From an uncultured Tissierellia bacterium (lineage in GTDB: Bacteria; Bacillota; Clostridia; Tissierellales; Peptoniphilaceae): a stretch of 64,000 bases of DNA. Shown in pieces: positions 52,398 through 60,683 of this stretch. Position 1 is the stretch's first letter; each line of letters opens with the position of its first letter. The position numbers and the translations under genes are program-made. The DNA lies in NCBI GenBank assembly GCA_937923265.1, contig CALAJY010000053.1, positions 1 to 64,000 of the forward strand. The letters are read 5' to 3'. The notes below the pieces were generated by a model, which was given only the letters and a program-made list of their open reading frames with translations, was not told where the DNA came from and did not search any database.

Positions 52398-53945
52398 ATG
52401 AATTTTCCTGTGATTCAAGCAGCAGGATATGTTTTAGTAAATACTCCCGACATGGTTTTCAATGCCGGGAGTACTTTTACTACAGAAAAAAAACTTAATC
52501 CTGCTTCGGACCTTTTAACGGAGGGCCGTAAACATATTCGTTCGTTTGAGGAATTCAGAAACTACTTACCCAACCAGATTTACATCGGTAACGAACGCTA
52601 TGAAGCGCTGGAAGGGAAGAAAACCCCCTTCACGGAATTAGACTACAAAAATGATGCCACGGAAGGTAAATTCGGTTCCCTGGTCAAAGAAGAAGAATTT
52701 ATTGCCACGCTGAAGTATGCGGATGAGTTTGACCTTGTCATTCTGTCCGAGGAATACGTTATCCAGTACAAAGATGCCGTGGAAAAGCGCTTCCCGGAAT
52801 TCAGCCATCTCTTCAGCAAGCTGGTTCCCGGAGACATGAGCAAGGCGGACGAACTCATTGAACAGGGTCATGCCATTGAGCTCTGTGTGGATGGCAAGCG
52901 GGTCGGCTATGTTCGCGGAGCGCATGATACGGATGCCAACCTCAATGCCGAGAACATGTTGGAAAACCTAGTTGTCAAGGCCTCCGGTGCCATCTCTGCT
53001 GTAGAGACCCTAAAACATGGCAATATCAAAAAAGAAGAGATTGAATACGTGGTGGAGTGCTCCGAGGAAGCCGCCGGAGATATCAACCAGCGTGGTGGCG
53101 GCAATATCGCCAAGTCCATCGCGGAGATGGTGGGTATGCCCCATGCAACGGGCTCTGATGTCCGCGGCTTCTGTGCGGCCCCCGTCCATGCCATCACACA
53201 TGCCGCCGCCCTGGTACAGGCCGGCATCGTGAAGAAGGTCATGGTCGTTGCCGGTGGATGTACCGCAAAACTCGGTATGAACGCCCGAGACCACATCAAA
53301 AAGGGTCTTCCCATTCTCGAGGATGCCGTTGCGGGATTTGGCATGATCATCGCCGAGAATGACGGAAAGAACCCGGTCATTCGCACGGATATCGTGGGAC
53401 GTCACACCGTGGAAACCGGTGCTTCTCCCCAGGCCGTCATCACTTCCTTGGTTCTCAACCCCTTGGAACAACACGGCTTGAAGATCACGGATGTGGATAA
53501 ATACGCACCGGAGATGCAGAACCCCGACATTACCAAGCCTGCAGGCGCCGGTAACGTTCCGGAGGCAAACTACAAGATGATTGCTGCCCTCGCGGTCACC
53601 AAAAAGCAATTGGATCGGAAAGAACTCAAGAACTTCGTGGCAGAAAAAGGCATGGTCGGCTGGGCTCCCACCCAGGGTCATATTCCCTCCGCCGTTCCTT
53701 ATGTCGGACACATGATCGACGATCTGACCACGGGAGATCTCAACCGGGCCATGTTAATCGGCAAGGGAAGTCTGTTCCTGGGACGTCTGACCAACCTCTT
53801 CGACGGTCTGTCCATCGTCGTGGAGAGAAACTCCGGAGAACTGGAATCGGAGGCGGAGACTGCCGGTAAATCCGACGAAGGCGTCAAGAAGGTCATTGTG
53901 GAGGCACTGCGCAAGGTTGCGACAGAACTCGCTGAGGAGGAATAA
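52398..53945 (+). CDS. grdC: Glycine reductase component C beta subunit
   Basis: A 515-residue protein distantly related to thiolases and FabH. NFPVIQAAGYVLVNTPDMV at the start, CSEEAAGDINQRGGGNIAKS and DVRGFCAAPVHAITHAAALV in the middle with a conserved Cys. It forms acetyl phosphate from the acetyl thioester with GrdD. AGGAG precedes the ATG at 52398. Confidence 0.95.
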   Translation: MNFPVIQAAGYVLVNTPDMVFNAGSTFTTEKKLNPASDLLTEGRKHIRSFEEFRNYLPNQIYIGNERYEALEGKKTPFTELDYKNDATEGKFGSLVKEEEFIATLKYADEFDLVILSEEYVIQYKDAVEKRFPEFSHLFSKLVPGDMSKADELIEQGHAIELCVDGKRVGYVRGAHDTDANLNAENMLENLVVKASGAISAVETLKHGNIKKEEIEYVVECSEEAAGDINQRGGGNIAKSIAEMVGMPHATGSDVRGFCAAPVHAITHAAALVQAGIVKKVMVVAGGCTAKLGMNARDHIKKGLPILEDAVAGFGMIIAENDGKNPVIRTDIVGRHTVETGASPQAVITSLVLNPLEQHGLKITDVDKYAPEMQNPDITKPAGAGNVPEANYKMIAALAVTKKQLDRKELKNFVAEKGMVGWAPTQGHIPSAVPYVGHMIDDLTTGDLNRAMLIGKGSLFLGRLTNLFDGLSIVVERNSGELESEAETAGKSDEGVKKVIVEALRKVATELAEEE

Positions 53946-53946
53946 G

Positions 53947-55083
53947 ATGAATAAGAAACAAATCGCTGATTCCCTTCTGCAACTGGCGGACTCCATCGAA
54001 TCCGGAGAGAGTCAAAACAAGGTGACCATTGCCGTTACCAATTTCGGATCCGAATTAGGAGCGGAAAACGTCAATGAGGCCATTCGTGCCGCACAGTCCC
54101 CCTCCCGCAAGCTCATCGTGGTTGGCTCTCCGGTGGAAGGATTTGAAAGCTATGAAGCGGAAGGCGACCAAAACGTTGCCGATGTTCTGCAGAAGCTCTT
54201 CCGGGAAAAGACCATCGATGCCGCAGTCACCATGCACTATCCCTTCCCCATCGGGGTTTCCACCGTCGGTAAAATCATCACCCCTGCCAAGGGCAAGGAG
54301 ATGTATATTGCAACCACCACGGGAACCACGGACACAAAGCGGGAAAAGGCCATGGTCCTCAATGCCATCAATGGAATTGCCTGTGCCAAGGCCAACGGCA
54401 TTGAAAATCCCACGGTGGGAATCCTGAACGTGGAAGCGGCTCGCATTGTGGAGAAGAAGCTCAAGGCCCTTCAAGAAGGCGGTTTCCCCATTGAATTCGC
54501 CGAATCCGCTCGCGCGGATGGCGGCTGCGTGATGAGAGGAAATGATGTGATCCTGGGAACGCCGGATGTGATGGTCTGCGATTCCCTCACGGGCAACGTC
54601 CTCACCAAGCTCTTCGCCGGCTATACCTCGGGCGGCACCTATGAGACGACAGGCTATGGCTATGGCCCCAGCCTGGGAGAAGGACATGACCAGCCCGTTC
54701 TGATCATCTCGAGAGCTTCGGGAGCCCCCCTGATCAAAAACGCCATCGCCTATGCCGAGAGCTCCGTTCGCGGAAATATCCTGAAGGTGCAGGATCAACT
54801 CTACAAACAGGCCCATGAGGCCGGTTTGGATGACCTCCTGGCGGATGATGAGGAATCCTGTCAACCACAGGAGAAGGTGGAAGCTCCCCCCAAAGAGATT
54901 GTGACCGGCGCCGTTCCCGGAATTGATATTCTGGATATTGATAATGCCGTGCAATGCCTCTGGAAGGAAGGAATCTATGCGGAAAGCGCCATGGGCTGCA
55001 CGGGACCGATCATTCAGGTCAGTGAAGCCAATTTGGAGCGGGCAAAAACTCTCCTTCATGAGGGAGGATATATCGACGAATAG
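53947..55083 (+). CDS. grdD: Glycine reductase component C alpha subunit
   Basis: A 378-residue PlsX-related subunit that releases acetyl phosphate. VTIAVTNFGSELGAENV near the start, TYETTGYGYGPSLGEGHDQP, and a C-terminal SAMGCTGPIIQVSE with the Cys expected to form the acetyl thioester. The ATG at 53947 follows the grdC stop by one base with GAGGAGG upstream. Confidence 0.94.
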   Translation: MNKKQIADSLLQLADSIESGESQNKVTIAVTNFGSELGAENVNEAIRAAQSPSRKLIVVGSPVEGFESYEAEGDQNVADVLQKLFREKTIDAAVTMHYPFPIGVSTVGKIITPAKGKEMYIATTTGTTDTKREKAMVLNAINGIACAKANGIENPTVGILNVEAARIVEKKLKALQEGGFPIEFAESARADGGCVMRGNDVILGTPDVMVCDSLTGNVLTKLFAGYTSGGTYETTGYGYGPSLGEGHDQPVLIISRASGAPLIKNAIAYAESSVRGNILKVQDQLYKQAHEAGLDDLLADDEESCQPQEKVEAPPKEIVTGAVPGIDILDIDNAVQCLWKEGIYAESAMGCTGPIIQVSEANLERAKTLLHEGGYIDE

Positions 55084-55097
55084 GAGCAGGGAAAGCC

Positions 55098-56000
55098 ATG
55101 GATTTTAAACAGCTGGAAGCCTTTATGGCCGTGGTGAAATACAAGAACTTTTCTCGGGCAGCCGATGCCCTCTATCTGACGCAGCCAACCATTAGCTCGC
55201 ATATTCTTGCTCTTGAGCATGAATTACATGTCAGCCTCTTCCTGAGAAGAAGCACCGAAGCGACCCTAACCGAGGCGGGGAAAAATTTGTATTCCTATGC
55301 CAGCCGGATCATGAACCTCCGGGAACAGGCAATCAGCTCACTCCAGGAATCGAAGAAGCTCACCCTTTTCGGGACCCTCTCCCTATCGGTCTCCTCCGTG
55401 ATCGGAGAAGTTTGGCTTCCTCGATTTCTCTCCGGCTTTCACCGGGCTCATCCCAGAATTCACTTTCTTGTGGATCAGTCCGACAGCGACAACGTGGAAC
55501 AAGTGGTGCTGTCCAACCACACGGACCTGGGTCTCTTGGGCAAGCGCCCGAACCCGGCCCTCGCCTCCCGTGTCCTCTTCACCGACCGCATGGTTCTGAT
55601 CACGCCAAAGACGGAGGCCTTTCAAAGCCGTCATGAGCGATCGGATTCCCTCGCTCTGGATGATATTTTGGAAGAGGAATACATTTGGCGAGAATCCGGA
55701 TCTGCCACAAGAAATCGCTTTGAACAGGAATTGAAGAAGAAGGGGCGGCTCAATAAGCTTCCCCATTTTACGGCTCTAATGTCCAACATCGAAGGAATCA
55801 AGAGTGCCGTGGAAGAGGGACTGGGCGTCTCCGTCATTTCGGAGTTGGCGGCCCTGGCCCACTCCCACAATCGAAGCTACCTAATCTTTCACTTTCAGGA
55901 TTTGGAGCTCAGTCGACAATTCTATTTGGTTTGGAACAAAAATATTCCCCTTTCCCCCTTAGCGGAGGCCTTTCGTGATTTCGTTTTGGAGGAACTGTAG
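55098..56000 (+). CDS. LysR-family regulator, selenium-metabolism-associated type
   Basis: A 300-residue LysR protein. Its N-terminus (MDFKQLEAFMAVVKYKNFSR, ADALYLTQPTISSHI) closely matches the LysR subgroup associated with selenium metabolism in clostridia. It ends the glycine reductase operon 15 bases after grdD and may regulate it or the adjacent Se genes. The ligand is not known. Confidence 0.9.
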   Translation: MDFKQLEAFMAVVKYKNFSRAADALYLTQPTISSHILALEHELHVSLFLRRSTEATLTEAGKNLYSYASRIMNLREQAISSLQESKKLTLFGTLSLSVSSVIGEVWLPRFLSGFHRAHPRIHFLVDQSDSDNVEQVVLSNHTDLGLLGKRPNPALASRVLFTDRMVLITPKTEAFQSRHERSDSLALDDILEEEYIWRESGSATRNRFEQELKKKGRLNKLPHFTALMSNIEGIKSAVEEGLGVSVISELAALAHSHNRSYLIFHFQDLELSRQFYLVWNKNIPLSPLAEAFRDFVLEEL

Positions 56001-56014
56001 GGGAAAAAAGCCAA

Positions 56015-56056
56015 GAAAAAAGGAGAAGCAGCATTCATGCTGCTTCTCCTTTTTTG
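56015..56056. terminator. Bidirectional terminator between the glycine reductase operon and proS
   Basis: A 17-bp stem AAAAGGAGAAGCAGCAT / ATGCTGCTTCTCCTTTT with flanking A- and T-runs. Confidence 0.93.
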
Positions 56057-56069
56057 TGAGAAAGATTGA

Positions 56070-57515
56070 TTAATAGGCTCTTGCGATGTGAACCAAATAT
56101 TTCGCCTCTTCCCCATTCCAGAGGTCCTTCAATCCGCTCTTGTCCTTCTTCTGATTCTCAAAGGACTCACAGCGAATGGTTGCCTGGCACTCTTCCTTAA
56201 TCTGCTTTTCCACTTCCGCGGAGCCCGACCAGGGAGCCACGACAAAGCCCCCCTCCTTGATCAGCCGGTCAAACTCTTCCTTGCTGTGGGCCAGGTGGGT
56301 CTTCTCCTCCATGCGTTTCTTGGCTCTTTGGAGCATCTCCGCCTGCATGACATCCAGGAGGTCTTGGAGTTTCTCTTCCAGGTGGTCATCCAGGGCCAGA
56401 CTCACCTTTTCCAAGGTATCCCGTCGAATGACGTCCACCTTTCCTTCCTCAATATCGCGTGGACCCATCTCCAGGCGGAGCGGATAGCCTTTCATCTCTG
56501 CATCTGCAAACTTAAAGCCGGGCGATTTGTCGGTCCGGTCAACCACCATGGGGAAGGTCTTCTTGAGTCGGTCTTCCAGCCGATCGCAGGCTTCCATGAC
56601 CCCCTCTTTATGGGTGGCAATGGGAATCAGGATAAGCTTGTGCGGTGCCACCTTCGGTGATAAGACGAGCCCCCGATCGTCACTGTGAACCATGATCATG
56701 CCTCCAATCGTGCGGGTCGTGATACCCCAGGATGTGGAATTCACATACTTCGTTTCCCCATTCTCGTCTTGGAAGGTGATATCAAAGGCACGGGCAAAGT
56801 TCTCTCCAAAGTGATGAGAAGTGGCTGCTTGCAGGGCCTGTCCATCATACATCAGGGTTTCCAGGGTATAGGTCTTCTTGGCGCCGGCAAATTTTTCGCT
56901 CTCCGATTTCATCCCCGGCACACAGGGAATCGCCAGAATATTCTCCAGCACATCCCGATAGACGCCCAACATCCGCAGGGCTTCCTGATCGGCATCCTCG
57001 GACGTTGCGTGGGCGGTGTGACCCTCCTGCCAGAAAAACTCCCGCGTTCTCAGGAAGGGCCGGGTCGATTTTTCCCAGCGGACCACGCTCACCCATTGAT
57101 TGTAGAGAACGGGAAGGTCGCGATAGGAATGAATGATCTTCGAGTAGTGGGTGCAGAACAGAGTCTCCGATGTCGGACGAACCGCCAGCCGCTCCGGCAG
57201 GACCTCATTGCCTCCTTGGGTCACCCAGGCAACCTCCGGAGCAAAGCCCTCCACATGTTCCGCTTCCTTCATCAACAGGCTCTCCGGAATGAACAGGGGC
57301 ATGATGACATTGCTGTGCCCCGTCTCTTTAAAACGGCGGTCCAATTCGCTCTTAATGTTCTCCCAGATTGCGGTTCCTCGTGGCCGAACAATCATGCAGC
57401 CCCGAACCCCCGAGTAATCCGCTAACTCCGCTTTCATACAGATATCGGTATACCACTGTGCAAAATCCTGGTCGCGGGTTGTGATCTGCTCCACCGCACC
57501 TTTGTTCTTTCCCAT
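56070..57515 (-). CDS. proS: Prolyl-tRNA synthetase (ProS type 3, short archaeal-like form)
   Basis: A 481-residue class II synthetase. Motif 2 region SVVRWEKSTRPFLRTREFFWQEGHTAHATSEDADQEA and the anticodon-binding domain from about residue 290 are present. The long editing insertion of bacterial-type ProS is absent. The family's C-terminal zinc Cys residues are replaced (LKDLWNGEEAKYLVHIARAY has none), so the C-terminal site has lost metal binding. The ATG at 57515 has AAGGAG upstream. It follows selD by 48 nt. Confidence 0.95.
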   Translation of the reverse strand: MGKNKGAVEQITTRDQDFAQWYTDICMKAELADYSGVRGCMIVRPRGTAIWENIKSELDRRFKETGHSNVIMPLFIPESLLMKEAEHVEGFAPEVAWVTQGGNEVLPERLAVRPTSETLFCTHYSKIIHSYRDLPVLYNQWVSVVRWEKSTRPFLRTREFFWQEGHTAHATSEDADQEALRMLGVYRDVLENILAIPCVPGMKSESEKFAGAKKTYTLETLMYDGQALQAATSHHFGENFARAFDITFQDENGETKYVNSTSWGITTRTIGGMIMVHSDDRGLVLSPKVAPHKLILIPIATHKEGVMEACDRLEDRLKKTFPMVVDRTDKSPGFKFADAEMKGYPLRLEMGPRDIEEGKVDVIRRDTLEKVSLALDDHLEEKLQDLLDVMQAEMLQRAKKRMEEKTHLAHSKEEFDRLIKEGGFVVAPWSGSAEVEKQIKEECQATIRCESFENQKKDKSGLKDLWNGEEAKYLVHIARAY

Positions 57516-57563
57516 CTTTTGACTCCTTCTTCGCCCACGCGGGCTCCTCTTCACACGATTCGT

Positions 57564-58619
57564 TTAGTCCTCCACAATAATGTGGGTTTCTCCCTTTTTC
57601 CGACTCCTGACCTGTCCAATTACCGCATGGGATAGGGCGGAATCCTGCAACACCTTCATAACATCCTCTTCCGCTTCTTCTGCCACGGAAATCAATAAAC
57701 CACCCGAGGTCTGTGGATCATAAAGAACCCCATCGATTCCGAGCTTCTGGCAGCGAAACTCTAACTTTCCCCGGCAGAAATTCGCATTTCTTCCCCCGCC
57801 ACCGCAGGTATAACCCTGGGCCGACAGGCTCAGAACCTCCGGCAAGAGAGGAAGCCGGGAAGCAAAGAGGGTCGCCTGGTGATCGCAGCCCAGCATCTCC
57901 AGAAGATGGCCTGCCAGACCGAAACCGGTGACGTCCGTTAAGGCGTGAACGCCCCGAATTTTTCCCAGGTCCGCCCCCTCCCGGTTGAGATGAAGCATGG
58001 CTTCCAATGCCTTTTCCCGACTCTCCTTGGGCGCATGGTTGGACTTCCCGGCCGTGACCAAGATTCCATTTCCAAGGGGCTTGGTCAACAGCAAAAGGTC
58101 CCCGTCCTGCGGCGAATTGTTCAAGAGAACATGGTCGGGATGACCCACGCCGGTTACGGATAGGCCATAAAGAACCCCACTGTTATAGATACTGTGACCG
58201 CCCGCCAGGGTTGCTCCCGCCTCCAGGACGACATCATTGCCCCCTCGGAGAATCTCTCCAAGGATTTCCAGGTCCCCATCCTGCGGAAAGCCAACAATAT
58301 TCAAGGCGGTCACGGGACGTCCCCCCATGGCATAGATGTCACTCAGGGAATTGGTCGCTGCCACTCGCCCAAAAAGATAGGGGTCATCCATCATCGGTGG
58401 AAAAAAGTCCAGGGTTTGGATGATCACGGTATCCTCGGAAACGCGGTAGACGGCGGCATCATCCGATGCCTGAAAGCCCACCAATAAATTGGGGTCCGGC
58501 CGTTCCGGTTTTTTTAAAGACGTTAATAAATCTGTCAGTGTTCCCGCACCTAGCTTGGAAGCTCAACCCCCGCTCGTGCAGGTGATTTTATGTTTTTCTC
58601 CAAATGAATTTTGTGCCAT
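57564..58619 (-). CDS. selD: Selenophosphate synthetase, itself a selenoprotein (Sec at residue 19)
   Basis: A 351-residue SelD. The gene starts at the ATG at 58619 (GAGGGAG upstream), not inside the frame: an in-frame TGA at 58565-58563 encodes Sec in KITCTSGG-Sec-ASKLGAGTL, exactly where other SelD proteins have the catalytic Cys or Sec. The rest has the AIRS/PurM fold: TLDFFPPMMDDPYLFGRVAATNSLSDIYAMGG and ALTDVTGFGLAGHLLEM. It makes selenophosphate from selenide and ATP for tRNA-Sec. Confidence 0.97.
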
Positions 58620-58634
58620 TTCTCCCTCATTTTT

Positions 58635-58868
58635 CTAATAAAAATATTCCTCATAGGGACCCTCACATTGTAGCCCCTCTGCCTCTGCTATGGTAATGAC
58701 CTTTTCTTCCTGGCCCGGTTGGCAACACCAAGCAAGCCCGCACCCCGCAGAAATCGATGCCGGAAGGGGAATCAATCGGCCCAGCTCCTTTGGACAGACC
58801 GTTGCCATGGCCATGGCGTCTGTCGTGGAAGGAAAGGCGAACACTATTTTTTTCGTCTTTTGTCGCAT
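58635..58868 (-). CDS. DUF3343 small protein, putative Se/S carrier
   Basis: A 77-residue protein with the DUF3343 pattern: VFAFPSTTDAMAMATVC, GRLIPLPASISAGCGLAWCC. The paired Cys near residue 45-49 are conserved. The family is often next to selD and may carry selenium or sulfur; this is not proven. It precedes selD by 15 bases. Confidence 0.88.
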   Translation of the reverse strand: MRQKTKKIVFAFPSTTDAMAMATVCPKELGRLIPLPASISAGCGLAWCCQPGQEEKVITIAEAEGLQCEGPYEEYFY

Positions 58869-58900
58869 GGGATCCCTCGGTCCTTCGAAAAATTTACAAT

Positions 58901-58934
58901 AAAAGAGAGCGGGAGTGCATCCTCCCGCTCTCTT
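58901..58934 (-). terminator. Terminator between the YedF-like gene and the DUF3343 gene
   Basis: Stem AAGAGAGCGGGAG / CTCCCGCTCTCTT with a 6-nt loop, followed on the minus strand by TTTTATT. Confidence 0.85.
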
Positions 58935-58940
58935 CTCCGC

Positions 58941-59285
58941 TTATGGACGGACGACTTTGGCGGCATTCAGCTGCTCGTTCACAATATCCTGCATATTCGT
59001 GATGGTTCCCACGGCAATCTTTTCTTTAAGTTCGAAGTAGCCGGCACAGGTTCCGCAGGTACGAATCTCTACCCCTGCTTCTTCCAGCTTCTTCAGGTCT
59101 TCCACCGTTTCCGCTCCTTCGGCAACGAGCTTGGCTCCCGTGTTATAAAAGAGGATCAATTGCGGTAAATTTTCCGCCTGACTCAGCGAAAAAAGATAGG
59201 CTTTCATCAATTGTTTCCCTAAATCATCCTGGCCATTCCCGAGGCACTCAGAAGCAATTACAACAACGGTTTTTCCTTCTGCCAT
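58941..59285 (-). CDS. Selenium-metabolism YedF-like protein, DsrE domain only
   Basis: A 114-residue protein that matches the C-terminal DsrE-like half of YedF: VVIASECLGNGQDDLGKQLMKAYLFSL, LILFYNTGAKLVAEG and the TCGTCAGYFEL Cys pair. Full-length YedF proteins have a TusA/SirA domain in front with a CPxP motif; it is absent here and no such domain is encoded just upstream. The ATG at 59285 has GGAAGG upstream. A good promoter precedes it and a terminator follows. Confidence 0.88.
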   Translation of the reverse strand: MAEGKTVVVIASECLGNGQDDLGKQLMKAYLFSLSQAENLPQLILFYNTGAKLVAEGAETVEDLKKLEEAGVEIRTCGTCAGYFELKEKIAVGTITNMQDIVNEQLNAAKVVRP

Positions 59286-59348
59286 TTTTCTTCCTTCCTT
59301 TCTTTGCATCCATAATGGGATGCATTTTCTGCGATATTCTCCAGCCTT

Positions 59349-59377
59349 ATTTTATGTGATATTCCGGATTTTCTCAA
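59349..59377 (-). promoter_or_regulatory. Promoter of the YedF-like gene
   Basis: TTGAGA (59377-59372), 17-base spacer, TAAAAT (59354-59349) on the minus strand, about 65 nt before the start codon. Confidence 0.65.
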
Positions 59378-59403
59378 GTTCTCGCCCTCCCTTTCCCCAT
59401 CTA

Positions 59404-59412
59404 TGATATAAT
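59404..59412 (+). promoter_or_regulatory. Extended -10 promoter of the tRNA-Sec gene
   Basis: TGA-TATAAT, an extended -10 element with the consensus hexamer at 59407-59412, ends 16 nt before the mature tRNA 5' end. Confidence 0.6.
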
Positions 59413-59428
59413 GTTCGGGCAACCTTAT

Positions 59429-59523
59429 GGGGGTAAATGAGTTTCTGGTGTGCTCTGCGGTCTTCAAAACCGTTGCGAGAGGAGTTCCTCTTGGGTAGGT
59501 TCGATTCCTACTTGCTCCCGCCA
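59429..59523 (+). tRNA. selC: tRNA-Sec (anticodon TCA)
   Basis: A 95-nt tRNA with the marks of bacterial tRNA-Sec: an 8-bp acceptor stem GGGGGTAA / TTGCTCCC (two G-U pairs), the anticodon loop CTTCAAA with TCA at 59464-59466, a long variable arm, the T-loop GGTTCGATTCC, discriminator G and encoded CCA. It reads UGA in grdA, grdB and selD of this window. A strong terminator follows at once. Confidence 0.97.
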
Positions 59524-59525
59524 TA

Positions 59526-59567
59526 AAAAGGCAGGTCGATTTTTCGACCTGCCTTTTCTTTTTTTGT
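59526..59567. terminator. Bidirectional terminator between selC and nahK
   Basis: Stem AAAAGGCAGGTCGA / TCGACCTGCCTTTT, loop TTTT, with T-runs on both strands, serving the convergent tRNA and kinase genes. Confidence 0.92.
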
Positions 59568-59588
59568 TCCCCTTCTCGATATCGATGC

Positions 59589-60683
59589 CTAGCTTTCGAT
59601 GGTCTCAAGCATGGCCTGCAGGTCGGGAAGGGAGCGGCGAATTTCCCCAGCCAGTTTCAGTTGGGTCCGCGCCCGGTCCAGGTTCTGTCCGGGTCGTTGG
59701 CATTTAAAGTAATGATCCCCGTCCAAATAATCCGCCAGGAAGCGAATCCCACATTCCAGGGTCATCAGATACGCTCCCCAGGCGAGGCTCCTTCTCTCTT
59801 CTTCGCAGAGGAACGATCCCGTTTCCTCGAGATAGGCCTCCAGGAAAGCCCGGTAGTACTCCTTCTGAAAACGGACCTTCTGCAGGTTGGGCTCGTCTTC
59901 CGCCCCCGAAGAGGCCCCCATCCGAATCGCATCGCCGAAATCAAAGGCCACCAGACCCGGCATGATGGTATCCAGATCAATCACACACAGGGCTTGGCGA
60001 CTGGTCTCATCAAAGAGAATATTGTTTATCTTCGTGTCGTTGTGGGTCACCCGAACGGGGAGTTTTCCCGCTTTCCACCCCTTCATTAAATGGGCCCCAT
60101 CCTCTTCCATGGCAAGGGCCTGCTCCATCTCTTCTTGGGCATCTTTTCCTCTCCCCAGGGGATCTCGATCCATGGCCGCATGGAGCTGCGCAAACCGTTT
60201 CGGCGTATCGTGAAAATTCGGAATCACCTCGTAAAGATCTTCCGCCGGGAAATCCTGAAGCAGGCGAAGGAAGTGGCCAAAGCCTTTTGCCGCCTGGGCG
60301 AAGTCCTCGATGCCGGTGACCTTCTGTAGAGTGTAACAGGAACCGATGTACGAGTACATCCGCCAATACGTGCTTCCCGTCTGCGCTCCCAACCTTCCAT
60401 CCTTGGCTTTTAAAAGGTGGAGGGTCTGTCGTTGCTCCTCCCCGCCCTCTTCCCGAATTCGCTGTCGCAGGTAGGTCGTGACCGCTGAGAAATTTTCCAG
60501 AACCCGGTAGGGTTCCCGGAAGACCAGGGGATTGATGCGCTGAAGGATATAGTAGTCGCCCCCCTCGAGTTCCACGCGATAGGTATCGTTGATGTGTCCC
60601 TGTCCCCAGGGAAGAATCTCTTTGACGGGGGAAGGCAGCGCGAAGCGCCGGACAATGTCTTCCGCTTTACAGGTCCGGGTCAT
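59589..60683 (-). CDS. nahK: Probable N-acetylhexosamine 1-kinase
   Basis: A 364-residue aminoglycoside-phosphotransferase-fold kinase. GQGHINDTYRVEL near residue 25, the catalytic loop RVTHNDTKINNILFD and the metal site VIDLDTIMPGLVAFDFGD. In bifidobacteria the same kinase acts on GlcNAc/GalNAc released by the GH112 phosphorylase, and here that phosphorylase is in the same gene string, which supports the assignment. The ATG at 60683 lies within the end of the ATPase gene. Confidence 0.88.
   Translation of the reverse strand: MTRTCKAEDIVRRFALPSPVKEILPWGQGHINDTYRVELEGGDYYILQRINPLVFREPYRVLENFSAVTTYLRQRIREEGGEEQRQTLHLLKAKDGRLGAQTGSTYWRMYSYIGSCYTLQKVTGIEDFAQAAKGFGHFLRLLQDFPAEDLYEVIPNFHDTPKRFAQLHAAMDRDPLGRGKDAQEEMEQALAMEEDGAHLMKGWKAGKLPVRVTHNDTKINNILFDETSRQALCVIDLDTIMPGLVAFDFGDAIRMGASSGAEDEPNLQKVRFQKEYYRAFLEAYLEETGSFLCEEERRSLAWGAYLMTLECGIRFLADYLDGDHYFKCQRPGQNLDRARTQLKLAGEIRRSLPDLQAMLETIES

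Noticed and set aside
59258..59608. 116-codon minus-strand open frame across the tRNA
   Set aside because: It covers the tRNA-Sec gene, both of its flanking signals and the YedF-like promoter on the other strand.
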